A DNA stretch of 64,000 nt from contig NZ_JAUSYZ010000001.1 of assembly GCF_030817195.1 (NCBI RefSeq), positions 4,278,001-4,342,000 on the forward strand, read 5' to 3'. The stretch is from Arthrobacter globiformis. GTDB lineage: Bacteria > Actinomycetota > Actinomycetes > Actinomycetales > Micrococcaceae. The translations under genes and the position numbers were made by a program. The stretch's first letter is position 1, and each line of letters starts with the position of its first letter. The notes beneath the pieces were generated by a model. That model was not told the origin of the DNA. It did not search any database and was given only the letters and a program-made list of their open reading frames with translations. Shown here one piece after another: positions 41,137 through 49,659 of this stretch.

Positions 41137-42135
41137 CTACGCCGGGTCCTGCAGGACGGCGTATGCGCGGCGGAGCCGGGCGAGCCACCAGTCGCGGCGC
41201 TCGGGAGGGGCGGCGTACTGCTCAAGCAGCTCCTCGTCGGCGACGGCATCGCGCAAGGTGATGGCGCCGTCGTCGGCCACCAGTGGCTGGTTGGTGACGT
41301 CCGCGGCGAGCAGCGACACTGTTCCCAGCCCGCACGCATACGGCAGTTCCGGGAGCGCAGCGGCGAGCGCGAGCCCGGCCCGGATCCCCACCGACGTGTC
41401 GAGGGCGGAACTCACGACGGCGGGCATCCCCGCCTGCTCCACCAGCTCCAGCGCGCGCCGGACTCCCCCGAGCGGCGCCACCTTCACCACGAGGAGATCG
41501 GCCGCGCCGGCCCGCGCCACTTTGAGGGGATCCTCCTCCTTGCGGACACTTTCGTCGGCCGCGATCAGTACCGGCACCCCGGCGGCACGCAGCCGCCGCC
41601 GCACCTCCGCCAGGCCATCAATATCGGGCACGGGCTGCTCGGCATATTCGAGCCCGACGTCGGCCAGCCGGCTCAGCGCCGTCACCGCAGTCGGAACGTC
41701 CCAGCCGCCGTTGGCGTCCACGCGGATGGCTGCGTGGGGAAGCGCTGCGCGGACAGCGGCAACCCGGGCGGCGTCGTCGTCGAGCGACTGGCCGGGTTCG
41801 GCTACCTTGACCTTCACGGCGTCCACGCGGCCGAATCGAGCCAGTATTTCCGGGACCCGGCTGGCCTCGATGGCGGGCACGGTGGCGTTGACGGGGATGC
41901 TGGTCCGCAGGGGCTCCGGGAAGCCGTGCCAGCCGGCCTCGATGGCGGAGGCAAGCCAGCGGGAGGCCTCGGCGTCTCCGTACTCGGGGAACGCACCGAA
42001 CTCGCCCCACCCCACCGGGCCCCGGAGAAGCAGCGTTTCGCGTTCCAGGATGCCTCGGAACTTCACGCGCATGGGCAGAACCACGACGCGGGCGCTTTGC
42101 AGCAGGTCCTCGAGGGGCGGGTACTGGTGGGGCAT
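41137..42135 (-). CDS. menC: o-succinylbenzoate synthase
   Basis: A 332-residue enolase-superfamily enzyme of the actinobacterial MenC type. VKVKVAE carries the KxK catalytic lysine, IRVDANGGW, LEYAEQPV and IAADESV give the three metal ligands D, E and D, and DLLVVKVAPLGG the second catalytic lysine. It dehydrates SHCHC to o-succinylbenzoate. The ATG at 42135 starts MPHQYPPLEDLL just before the first domain strand. It is on the same strand as phoX and menD but separated from them by repeats and terminators. Confidence 0.9.
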   Translation of the reverse strand: MPHQYPPLEDLLQSARVVVLPMRVKFRGILERETLLLRGPVGWGEFGAFPEYGDAEASRWLASAIEAGWHGFPEPLRTSIPVNATVPAIEASRVPEILARFGRVDAVKVKVAEPGQSLDDDAARVAAVRAALPHAAIRVDANGGWDVPTAVTALSRLADVGLEYAEQPVPDIDGLAEVRRRLRAAGVPVLIAADESVRKEEDPLKVARAGAADLLVVKVAPLGGVRRALELVEQAGMPAVVSSALDTSVGIRAGLALAAALPELPYACGLGTVSLLAADVTNQPLVADDGAITLRDAVADEELLEQYAAPPERRDWWLARLRRAYAVLQDPA

Positions 42136-42161
42136 GGATTCACTGTACCGGCGCAAAACTA

Positions 42162-42193
42162 CGCCGGCCCCCACTCCATTGGAGGGGCCGGCG
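42162..42193 (-). terminator. terminator after the NarX-type kinase gene
   Basis: CGCCGGCCCC pairs with GGGGCCGGCG over 10 bp with a 12-base loop; the minus strand continues TAGTTTTG. Confidence 0.75.
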
Positions 42194-42219
42194 GCCTTTG
42201 GGGGGCGACCAGGCGGGAG

Positions 42220-43611
42220 TTACCCCGAGGGCACCGGTTCCGGCTCGTGGTCGAAGGAGGCCGGGACTTTGTTGCCCCCGACTCCGAAGCGCGCGACCAC
42301 AGTGGTCCCCCGTCCGGGAGCGGACGTCACCTGGAGCGTGCCGCCTGCCTCGCCGATGGTGTCCTTCATGATGCGCAGGCCGAAGTGGCCTTCCGGTGAC
42401 CCCTCGCTCTGGTCGAAGCCGCAGCCGTCGTCCTGGATGCGGATCTCTGAACGGTCGCCGTCCTGATGCAGGTGGAGTTCGGCCTTGGCCGCCCGGGAAT
42501 GCTTGGCAGTGTTGGCCAGGGCCTCGCGGGCCACCCGGTAGAACAGGGCCGCGCGGTCCCGGTCCAGTTCGCACTGGTCAGGCAGGTCGAGCTCCAGGCT
42601 GATCCCGCGTTCCTCGAGCGGATCACCCAGCCGGGCAAGCGCCCCGGAGAGGCCGAGCCGGTTGAGGTCCGGCGGGTACAGCTCGCTGGTCATGGCCCGC
42701 AGGCTGCGGACGTTGTCCTGCAGGATCCGCCGGGCGTCGGAGAACAGCGCACGCTGGCCCATCGGGCTGTGCAGTTCCTCCGACTCCATCACGTAGGACA
42801 GCCCCGAGAGTTCCTGGATCACTTCGTCGTGCAGGTCCCGGGCGATGCGCTGCCGCTCCAGCTCGGAGGCCTCGATGGCCCGGCGGAGCAGCCGGCTCCG
42901 GCCGGCTTCATACGCCTGGATCCTGCGGGCCAGCTGGACAGCCGGGAACAGCTGCGCCAGCTGCAGGACGGCAAGGGACAGAAGGAACGGCGGGGCCATG
43001 CCGAACAGAACGGCTGCCTGCTCCTGGCGGACACCGTCGTCGTCGTAATACGTCTCAAACACCAGCTTCTGCCCGTCGGGGGCAGTGACGGGCACGTAAA
43101 CCTCCACGAGCTCGCCGTTTTCGACGTTGGGCGTGTTGACCTCGTCCTTCTGCATCTCCAGGTTGGCGGGGACGTCCCCGCCGGCCAGGATCTCCTGCGC
43201 CTCGTGCGGCAGGCCGAAGGTCTGGCCGATGAGCTTGGGATCCTCGGAGTAGACGATGCGCCCGTTCTTGTCCCACAGCCTGATCTCAAAAACCGACGTC
43301 TCCCCCATCCACGGGCGGAGGCGCTCGTCGAGCCGCTCAACGGCTGTGGGATCGCCGGACAGGACTTCTTTGTCCAGCAGCGGCCCCACCACGTTGTTGG
43401 CCAAGTGGTCGGTGGCCTCCTTGGAGTTCTCCAGTGCGTGGCGTTCAGCCTCGGACCAGATCCAGAAGGCCACCGGGGTGGTGACCACCACCAGGGCAAC
43501 CAGCCCCATCAGCAGGAACCGGCGTACGGCCCTGAAAACCTCGGAATTGTGGTAGGCCGGCGATTCGAACGGGCGAAACAGGGCAGGTTTGCGGAGCGAT
43601 GGCCTAGCCAT
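42220..43611 (-). CDS. sensor histidine kinase, HisKA_3 (NarX/DesK) type
   Basis: A 463-residue kinase: TM1 at about 33-52, an extracytoplasmic sensor of ~150 residues, TM2 at about 202-226, then the dimerisation helix with phosphorylated histidine 261 in ARDLHDEVIQELSG and an HATPase domain (ALANTAKHS, DDGCGF, GHFGLRIM). The sensor region has a single-domain, dCACHE-like look (VFEIRLWDKNGRIVYSED) but no nameable ligand. Its ATG overlaps the response-regulator stop by eight bases, so the two are translationally coupled and form a cognate pair. Signal unknown. Confidence 0.88.
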   Translation of the reverse strand: MARPSLRKPALFRPFESPAYHNSEVFRAVRRFLLMGLVALVVVTTPVAFWIWSEAERHALENSKEATDHLANNVVGPLLDKEVLSGDPTAVERLDERLRPWMGETSVFEIRLWDKNGRIVYSEDPKLIGQTFGLPHEAQEILAGGDVPANLEMQKDEVNTPNVENGELVEVYVPVTAPDGQKLVFETYYDDDGVRQEQAAVLFGMAPPFLLSLAVLQLAQLFPAVQLARRIQAYEAGRSRLLRRAIEASELERQRIARDLHDEVIQELSGLSYVMESEELHSPMGQRALFSDARRILQDNVRSLRAMTSELYPPDLNRLGLSGALARLGDPLEERGISLELDLPDQCELDRDRAALFYRVAREALANTAKHSRAAKAELHLHQDGDRSEIRIQDDGCGFDQSEGSPEGHFGLRIMKDTIGEAGGTLQVTSAPGRGTTVVARFGVGGNKVPASFDHEPEPVPSG

Positions 43612-44320
43612 GGGACGGCTGCTCGAGCATGCCGCGCCGTGAGGCTTCCATGACCGATTCGAGCTGCGAGTGGGTTCCGAGCTTGGCGAAGATTGCTTTC
43701 ACGTAGCCGCGGCAGGTGTTGAGGGAGATGTCCAGCTTGCTGGCCACTTCCTTCGATCCGTGGCCGCCGGCCATGAGCCGGAGCACGTCCAGTTCACGGG
43801 GCGTCAGGACGGGTCCACCAGGCTCCACTTCGCGGACCGCGGGGGCCGGGGCGGGAGTGGACATGCCCAGCTGGGCCACCAGCGAGGGGTGGACCACCAT
43901 GTTGCCAGCCCGTGCGTAGCGGAGCGTGTCCAGGAGGGTGGACAGCGATCCGCCCTTCGGCAGGAAGGCGCAGATGCCCATCGAGGCGGCGGTCCGCAGC
44001 GCTTCCGGCGTCGGGTCGCCGGTGAGCATGACGATCCGGGTGTTCGGGGCGTCGGCGAGGATCCGGGCAGCGGCGGTGAGGCCGTCGCCGTCGGGCAGGT
44101 GGAAGTCCATGATCACGACGTCGGGCTTGAGGGCGATGCTCTGCTCCACGCCGCTCTTTGCGGTGGTGGCCGAGGCGACGCTCCGCAGGTCCGGTTCGCG
44201 GTCGAGGGCTGCCGTCAGCAGTTCGGTGAACGTGCTGTGGTCGTCGATGGTCAGGATGCTGATTTCCCGGGTGATCTGCGATGTTGCCGGGATGCGAGCT
44301 TCAGAATCCGAGAGGTCCAT
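43604..44320 (-). CDS. response regulator half (REC + LuxR HTH) of a frameshifted SARP regulator
   Basis: The frame encodes a receiver domain (SILTIDDHSTF; phospho-acceptor in VVIMDFHLPDGDG; PKGGS lysine) and a C-terminal LuxR/NarL helix-turn-helix (LTPRELDVLRLMAGGHGSKEVASKLDISLNTCRGYVKAI). Upstream in the same frame, from 44560, it continues as the last helices of a BTAD domain (RKRAVALASELLVDDPINER), which belong to the gene at 44526-45179 in another frame. The ATG at 44320 has GAGG five bases upstream and would allow separate translation of the REC-LuxR part (238 residues). The downstream kinase overlaps its stop. Confidence 0.75.
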   Translation of the reverse strand: MDLSDSEARIPATSQITREISILTIDDHSTFTELLTAALDREPDLRSVASATTAKSGVEQSIALKPDVVIMDFHLPDGDGLTAAARILADAPNTRIVMLTGDPTPEALRTAASMGICAFLPKGGSLSTLLDTLRYARAGNMVVHPSLVAQLGMSTPAPAPAVREVEPGGPVLTPRELDVLRLMAGGHGSKEVASKLDISLNTCRGYVKAIFAKLGTHSQLESVMEASRRGMLEQPSHG

Positions 44321-44525
44321 TTCGTCCTCGCTGGCGGCCGTTGCCTGCAGCAGCCGGGCGTGTGCTTCCCGCAGCGGGCGTCCGGGGAGGCAGCCGATCT
44401 CCTGGTCCATGACCCGGCGGCAGCGCCCGTAGGCCCGCAGCGCTTCCATGTACTGCCCGGATTCTTCGAGGCCCAGGACCAGGGCGGTCCAGGCGCGCTC
44501 GTTGATGGGATCGTCCACCAGCAGT

Positions 44526-45179
44526 TCACTGGCCAGGGCCACCGCGCGTTTCCGGGTGTCCGACGGCGACGGCGGCTTCCGCGGCCCGTGCCTTGATGCT
44601 GGCGACGCGGGCGGAGTGGAGCGCACGCTCCTCCTCGGCCCAGCCGGCCAGCAGCTCATCGCCGAGCAGCGGCACCGAAGCGATGTCGAGGGCTTTCTCG
44701 AGCAGCCGGAAGGATTCCTCCGGAGAGGCATGTCCGGCCTGCTTGAGCAGGTCATCGAAGCGGTCGAGGTCAAGGTCAACCATGCTGCGGTCGATCATGT
44801 AGCCGCCGGTGACCGTGCGGAGGGCACCGCCCTTGCCGCTTCCCGGCTGAAGGTGCCGGCGCAGCACGCTGACGTAGCTTTCCAGCGTGGACAGGGCCTC
44901 AGCCGGCGGCTGGCCGTTCCACAGAACGTCGATCAGGTGGTTCTTGGAGACCGGGGTCCCCAGCTTGAGCAACAGGATTTCGAGGACCTGGCGGGGCTTG
45001 GGACCGCCAAGTTCGTGGGATCCGATCACCACGCCGCCGCGGCGGACACGGAGCGGACCCAGGATATTGATGGACAACTTCGTTGTTGTGCCACCGGCGT
45101 CTTCCATTGAGTTAGGCATGTACTCGTCGTCGTTGACCCTCCGGGACCAACGAGTATCTTCTGCAACCGTCTGAACCAT
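44526..45179 (-). CDS. SARP-type winged helix and partial BTAD, ends early by frameshift
   Basis: The product shows an OmpR-like DNA-binding domain of the SARP/AfsR kind (LSINILGPLRVRRGG, KPRQVLEILLLKLG, LIDVLWNGQPPAEALSTLES, YVSVLRRHL) followed by the first part of a bacterial transcriptional activation domain. At about 44561 the frame slips: it reads GHPETRGGPGQ and stops, whereas skipping one base gives DTRKRAVALASELL and completes the BTAD, then REC and LuxR domains. The restored protein would be about 524 residues. The start is uncertain: ATG at 45179, one at 45119, or further up. Either a real inactivating or two-protein arrangement, or a sequencing indel. Confidence 0.65.
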   Translation of the reverse strand: MVQTVAEDTRWSRRVNDDEYMPNSMEDAGGTTTKLSINILGPLRVRRGGVVIGSHELGGPKPRQVLEILLLKLGTPVSKNHLIDVLWNGQPPAEALSTLESYVSVLRRHLQPGSGKGGALRTVTGGYMIDRSMVDLDLDRFDDLLKQAGHASPEESFRLLEKALDIASVPLLGDELLAGWAEEERALHSARVASIKARAAEAAVAVGHPETRGGPGQ

Positions 45180-45271
45180 CTTGCCTGCACCTACTATCCC
45201 CATGTGAACTGCATTCCCCATGAATGGCTTGGATTCATACTTGTCACTCGGGCAAGTAGGGGCACGAGTAG

Positions 45272-45560
45272 CGAGTACTCGAATTTCGGTCTGGGCACTA
45301 CTTGGTTGCTTTTGCATCGAGCCGGCCACCACCCGGTGGGGGTGGCCCGAGGCTCCCCTCAAACCCGCCGGGAAGACGGCAGCGGGGTCCAGAAACACCA
45401 AGTTTTTCCCAAGAACCCGGGGCTACATTCGTATTACCGCAGTTAGAGCGGTACTACTGCGATCCTCGTCCCCGGAGGACCGCCAAATCAGCATGAAATG
45501 GGTGATCCAATGAGGCGGACCATGGCCGGCCCGGGTACAACCAAGTACTCCGAGTACTCG
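45272..45560. promoter_or_regulatory. two CGAGTACTCG palindromes between divergent two-component systems
   Basis: CGAGTACTCG occurs at 45272-45281 and 45551-45560, each with a further AGTA half-site nearby. The 491 bases from 45180 to 45670 carry no gene; they also contain a small CGCAGT/ACTGCG inverted repeat (45438-45461) and A/T-rich promoter-like DNA. The palindromes are likely operators for the divergent SARP regulator or kinase gene; this is inferred. Confidence 0.45.
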
Positions 45561-45670
45561 GCGATGAGCGTCTTTGCCGGCCGCTCAGGATTTCAAAAAT
45601 ATTTTGCGCGGGAGCCCCGGCCGTGCATCGCGTTACGCAGGGCACACATCAAACGAGGCCGGGTAGTCCC

Positions 45671-47365
45671 ATGAATGCGGCCGGCGCACTGCGCACGGAA
45701 CTCCATTCCGTCCGCTTCCGGCTGCTGGCCACGCTGCTCGTCTTCATGGCGGTGGGCCTCTTTGTGGCCGGCGCTGCCACCCACGCCGCCCAGTTGAAGA
45801 GCCTCAATGACCGCGTCAACGCCGAGCTGCAGCTGCCGCGCAAAAACCTGGACGAGCTTGCCAAACAGGGCCGGCCGAATTTCGGCGGCGCCCCCTACAC
45901 CACCGTGCACGACCTTTTTAGGACCTATCTGCGCAACGGGGCTCCGGGCGGCTTCGAGTCCGTGATGACGATGCTCCGCGGGGGCAACGTCATCCTGCCC
46001 GCCGCGGAACAGCCGACCAACCTGAACACGCCCGCCGTCACGGACCATGTCTGGGACTGGAGCTCCCCCGGCCAAACCGTGATGCGCGACATTGACCTGG
46101 ACGGCCGGCAGGTGCGCCTGGCGATCACGTCCGTTTCGTTGACCGCCGGCGGCCGCCAGGACCAGGGCCTGCTGATTGCCTCAAGCGAGATCGGTGCCCA
46201 GCGCGCCGAGGTTTTCGGTTCCATGTGGACCTTCGCCCTGGCGTCCCTGGCGACACTCGCGCTGACCGGCCTGGTGGGCTACCTGGTTACCGGGCGGTTG
46301 CTGAGTCCGGTCCGGCGGCTCCGCGAGGCCACGGAAGCCACCACCTTTGATGACCTGACCAAGCGGGTGGAGGTGCCGGACAGTACCGACGACATCGCCC
46401 AGCTGGCCATGAACTTCAACCGCATGCTCGAACGGCTGGAGTCCGGTTTCGACAACCAGCGCCGGTTCGTCCACGATGCCAGCCACGAGCTGCGCACCCC
46501 CATGACTATCATCCGCGGCTACTTGGAGCTGCTCCGGGCCGGGGATCCCGACGACGTGGACCAGACCCGCATGCTGCTCCTGGACGAGCTGGACCGGATG
46601 CAGGTCCTGGTGGACGACCTGCTGATCCTGGCCCGCAGCGGCCGGCCGGACTTCGTGATTCCCGCCTGGGTGGAGGCCGACGACCTCCTGGAGGACGTCC
46701 TGAACCGCGTCCGGGTCCTCGGCGAGCGCCAGTGGCACCTGGACGCCAAGCCCGGCGGCCTGATCCGCGTTGACCGCCGCCGGCTCACCCAGGCACTAGA
46801 GCAGCTCGCCGCGAACGCGGTCAAACACACCACCGAGTCGGACAGGATATCGGTCGGGGGCGCCTGGGTGGAGAACGACGACGGCACCCCCCAAAGCGGT
46901 CGGGCGTCAGTGGTGCGGGAGCTGGCAGACTCGGCATCCAGGGAGCTGGAGATCTGGGTGTCGGACACCGGCACCGGCATCCCCGCAGAGGATCATGAGC
47001 GCATCTTCGAGCGCTTCGGCAAGGGCAGCAACTCAGCAACTTCGGAGGGCTCGGGCCTGGGGCTATCCATCGTGAAGGCCATCGCCGAGGCGCACGGCGG
47101 CACTGTGCAGCTGGAATCGGAGGAAGGCAAGGGCAGCCGCTTCGTGCTCCGGATCCCCTCCGGCGGCAAGGACGCCGGCGGTAAAACGGACGATTCCGCC
47201 GCCGCGGACAGCGCCGGCCGAAGCGGCAGCGAAGGCCCTGCCGTAAAGGGCCCGCCTGCCAAGGGACCGCGATATAAGGGAACGGGCGCCGCAGGCGGCA
47301 AACCGAACCCGGCCGGACCGGCGTCGGGCATTGACTTGGTGTCCCCTGCGGGAGGTACGCCTTGA
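45671..47365 (+). CDS. sensor histidine kinase, HisKA/HAMP type
   Basis: A 564-residue kinase. TM1 is at about 17-36, the extracytoplasmic region at 37-180, TM2 at 184-206, HAMP at 207-260, then FVHDASHELRTPMTIIRGYL with His 272 and an HATPase with ANAVKHT, DTGTGIP and GSGLGLSIV. A 70-residue Gly/Lys/Pro-rich tail follows the kinase core, which is unusual. The start at 45671 puts TM1 close to the N-terminus; an upstream GTG in frame is possible. The response-regulator gene overlaps its stop (TTGA). The tail and the next gene suggest control of an envelope function, but the signal is unknown. Confidence 0.88.
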   Translation: MNAAGALRTELHSVRFRLLATLLVFMAVGLFVAGAATHAAQLKSLNDRVNAELQLPRKNLDELAKQGRPNFGGAPYTTVHDLFRTYLRNGAPGGFESVMTMLRGGNVILPAAEQPTNLNTPAVTDHVWDWSSPGQTVMRDIDLDGRQVRLAITSVSLTAGGRQDQGLLIASSEIGAQRAEVFGSMWTFALASLATLALTGLVGYLVTGRLLSPVRRLREATEATTFDDLTKRVEVPDSTDDIAQLAMNFNRMLERLESGFDNQRRFVHDASHELRTPMTIIRGYLELLRAGDPDDVDQTRMLLLDELDRMQVLVDDLLILARSGRPDFVIPAWVEADDLLEDVLNRVRVLGERQWHLDAKPGGLIRVDRRRLTQALEQLAANAVKHTTESDRISVGGAWVENDDGTPQSGRASVVRELADSASRELEIWVSDTGTGIPAEDHERIFERFGKGSNSATSEGSGLGLSIVKAIAEAHGGTVQLESEEGKGSRFVLRIPSGGKDAGGKTDDSAAADSAGRSGSEGPAVKGPPAKGPRYKGTGAAGGKPNPAGPASGIDLVSPAGGTP

Positions 47366-48096
47366 CCCGGATCCTGATCGCCGACGACGAGCCGCGCATC
47401 GCGGCCTTCCTAGCCAAGGGCCTCACCGCGGCCGGCTACACCACCACCCAGGTCTCCGACGGGGTTAAAGCATTGGATTACGCCACGTCCGGCGAGTTCG
47501 ACCTCCTCATCCTGGACATCGGCATGCCCAGGATGGACGGCCTCACCGTCCTCAAGAACCTCCGCGACATGCACTCGACCATTCCGGTGATCATTTTGAC
47601 GGCGGCGGACAGCCTCGAAAGCACGGTGGCGGCGCTCGACGGCGGCGCGGACGACTACATGACCAAACCCTTCCGGTTCGAGGAACTGCTCTCCCGCATC
47701 AAGCTCCGGCTCCGGGGCGCGCAGGCGGTGACCTCCGCCCCGACATTCGTCTGCGGTGACCTCTCGCTCGACGTGAACCTGCGCACTGCCGAGATCGGCG
47801 GCCGCGTGATTGACCTGTCCGCGCGGGAGTTTGTCATGGCCCGGACGTTCATGGAGAACGCCGGCAAGGTGCTCAGCCGCGAGCAGCTCCTGAGCCGTGT
47901 GTGGGGCTACCACTTCGAGGGGTCCTCCAACGTGGTGGACGTGTACGTGCGGTACCTGCGGCACAAGCTCGGCCAGGACCGCATCCAGACCATCCGCGGC
48001 GTGGGCTACCGCCTCGTGTGCCTGACCGGCCCTTCCGCAGCCGCTCCCGATGATGCAGCAGGCACCGTTGATGATGCGGAAGGCCACTCGATTTAG
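47362..48096 (+). CDS. OmpR/PhoB-family response regulator
   Basis: A 244-residue regulator: acidic pair in ILIADDEPRI, phospho-acceptor Asp 52 in LLILDIGMPRMDG, conserved lysine in MTKPFRFEELL, and a C-terminal winged helix (LSAREFVMARTFMENAGKVLSREQLL, then VDVYVRYLRHKLG and IRGVGYRL). The start is TTG, overlapping the kinase stop in TTGA with GGGAGG upstream. A direct-repeat site with an 11-bp period lies 45 bases after its stop, upstream of the secreted-protein gene, and is the likely target. Confidence 0.92.
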   Translation: MTRILIADDEPRIAAFLAKGLTAAGYTTTQVSDGVKALDYATSGEFDLLILDIGMPRMDGLTVLKNLRDMHSTIPVIILTAADSLESTVAALDGGADDYMTKPFRFEELLSRIKLRLRGAQAVTSAPTFVCGDLSLDVNLRTAEIGGRVIDLSAREFVMARTFMENAGKVLSREQLLSRVWGYHFEGSSNVVDVYVRYLRHKLGQDRIQTIRGVGYRLVCLTGPSAAAPDDAAGTVDDAEGHSI

Positions 48097-48141
48097 GCTT
48101 CTGCCCACCGGACGCGTGTCCGCCGGGTACATGAGAAGACT

Positions 48142-48170
48142 CTCATCCGCGTCTCATCCCTGCCTCACCT
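48142..48170 (+). promoter_or_regulatory. 11-bp-periodic direct repeat, probable response-regulator box
   Basis: CTCATCC, CTCATCC and CTCACCT begin at 48142, 48153 and 48164, exactly 11 bases apart: the spacing used by OmpR/PhoB dimers binding head to tail on one face of DNA. The gene of such a regulator ends just upstream. Confidence 0.55.
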
Positions 48171-48212
48171 TCACGCCTCAAAGTTGTTTCACGAAGGAGG
48201 TGTGGCAGGCCG

Positions 48213-48704
48213 ATGAAGAGGTGGTCCTTGCTGAGCATTCCGCTGGTGGGTCTAGCCAGCATCACCGTCTGGGCGCAGGCCGTCACCGGGGCGCCGACAG
48301 GTCAGGAACCCGGCGTGATTGTTCGTGAACCGAACCCCCGCGATTCGGTCCTGACCCCGCGACTGTCGCCGCTCACCAACCCCACGGCAACGCCCAAGGC
48401 CTCGTCACCGGCGCTCAAATCAGCGCCGCTGAGTCCTGCCACCTCCTCGCCTCTCTCCACGAAGGCAGCGGAACCATCCCAGACCGGGCTGGCACCCGAC
48501 GACCCAGCCAATTCCAGCGAAGACCCCGTCGTATCCTCCGATGATCCCGGCGTCGAGATTGTGGAACCGGCCCAGGTCACTTCCCCGGCAGTGGCACCCA
48601 CTGACGATTCAACGTCCTCGAGCGGTCTCTCCGGCACTAACGGTCTCTCCGGCACCAGCGGTCTCTCCCGCACCAGCGGCAGGAGTGGCAGCAGCAATGA
48701 ATAA
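48213..48704 (+). CDS. secreted Ser/Thr/Pro-rich low-complexity protein
   Basis: A 163-residue protein with a short signal sequence (MKRWSLLSIPLVGLASITVWAQA) and a mature part almost wholly of Ser, Thr, Pro, Ala and Asp. The C-terminus is a DNA-level repeat of about 24 bases giving GLSGTNGLSGTSGLSRTSG. No cysteine, no lipobox and no domain are seen, so it is probably an extended wall-associated or secreted protein. AAGGAGGT stands 11 bases upstream. It follows the two-component system and the 11-bp repeat and precedes one of two related 105-residue proteins; a similar secreted/105-residue pair recurs at 55204-55948. Confidence 0.65.
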   Translation: MKRWSLLSIPLVGLASITVWAQAVTGAPTGQEPGVIVREPNPRDSVLTPRLSPLTNPTATPKASSPALKSAPLSPATSSPLSTKAAEPSQTGLAPDDPANSSEDPVVSSDDPGVEIVEPAQVTSPAVAPTDDSTSSSGLSGTNGLSGTSGLSRTSGRSGSSNE

Positions 48705-48759
48705 GCGCACGCGGCGGCAACCCGAAGAAGCAGTTTCCCCCCGCAATAAGGAGCCAGTG

Positions 48760-49077
48760 ATGCACACGGAATTCCGCGATCTGTATGAACCCATTCCGCC
48801 GGAGCGATGGGGCTCCACGGTCGACTCCCCCTACGGCCAGCCCACCACGGTGATGGTGGACGACTCGGAACTCCACCAACAGGTGCTGGACATCATCCAC
48901 AACGTGCTCGCCACCGCCGATCCGCGGTCCGAGGTCAGGCGCCGGCTCCTGCGCCACCTGGCAGAGAACCCCGGGCACCCTGAACAGGCGCTACTGGACC
49001 ACCTGCGCGACAGGAACCGGCGCGGCGGTCGTTCCGCGAGCGCCGGCCGGGCTTCAACAGTCGATCCGCACGTCTAG
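48760..49077 (+). CDS. hypothetical 105-residue protein, paralogue of the one at 55204
   Basis: A soluble protein of 105 residues with an extended N-terminus and a C-terminal helical core: LHQQVLDIIHNVL, then EVRRRLLRHLAENPGHPEQA and LLDHLRD. The core matches the protein at 55204-55521 at 22 of 47 aligned positions, with PGHPEQA unchanged, and both are exactly 105 residues long. The ATG at 48760 is selected because AAGGAG lies six bases before it; an ATG at 48697 overlapping the previous stop is possible. I know no named family. The charged, histidine-bearing core could be a small protein-protein module. Confidence 0.65.
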   Translation: MHTEFRDLYEPIPPERWGSTVDSPYGQPTTVMVDDSELHQQVLDIIHNVLATADPRSEVRRRLLRHLAENPGHPEQALLDHLRDRNRRGGRSASAGRASTVDPHV

Positions 49078-49224
49078 CAAACGGAAAACGCAGCTTCAGC
49101 TGCCCCACAGACCGGGTACCCGCCGCGGCACGGGTACCCGACGCATGTCCGGCCCGGGTTGGTCTTTCCGGTTGGTTTGACCGGGCCCTTTGTCCCGGGC
49201 CCGTCGCCCTTGGTCCCGGGCCCG

Positions 49225-49620
49225 TCAGAAGAGCAGCAGCATGAAGCCCCCGACGGTGCTCAGGATGCCCACTCCGGTCAGGATCCAGCCGAGGATCAGG
49301 ATGATGTTGTCGTGCTTGGGAGGTCTCAGGCCCCAGCGCGACGGGTGGCAGAGGTCGTAATGCAGCTCCACCGTGGTTCCGGCCACCAGGCCCCGCGCGA
49401 CGTCGGAGTCCACCAGGGTCTGGCGCGGGACGTTTTCCTGGTCGGTCCAGCGGAAGCCGGTGAAGCCGCCGGCGGTGTACACCTCACCCGTGGTTTTGGT
49501 CCAGGCGCAGCGGCGCCGTTCGATAATCAATCCCCACACCAGCAACGGCACGCCGGGGAGGAAGCCCACCCACGTCATGATTTCCAGGATGGGGCCAAGT
49601 ACATCCGCGATACCGCCCAT
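49225..49620 (-). CDS. DUF3592-like small membrane protein
   Basis: A 131-residue protein with a TM segment at each end (LEIMTWVGFLPGVPLLVWGLII and IILILGWILTGVGILSTVGG) and a beta-rich domain in between containing WTKTTGEVYTA, the usual opening of DUF3592 proteins, and VELHYDLCHPSRW. Function unknown. Downstream on its strand a stretch of palindromic GGGCCC and GGTACC repeats (about 49118-49224) probably ends transcription. Confidence 0.7.
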   Translation of the reverse strand: MGGIADVLGPILEIMTWVGFLPGVPLLVWGLIIERRRCAWTKTTGEVYTAGGFTGFRWTDQENVPRQTLVDSDVARGLVAGTTVELHYDLCHPSRWGLRPPKHDNIILILGWILTGVGILSTVGGFMLLLF

Positions 49621-49659
49621 GCACCAACTTTAGCCGCCAGCCGGCGGCGTTCCGGAACG

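Noticed and set aside
49100..49224. Replication or recombination site made of GGTACC and GGGCCC palindromes
   Set aside because: The palindromes are short, GC-rich and sit where a terminator of the DUF3592 gene is expected; nothing else supports a special site.
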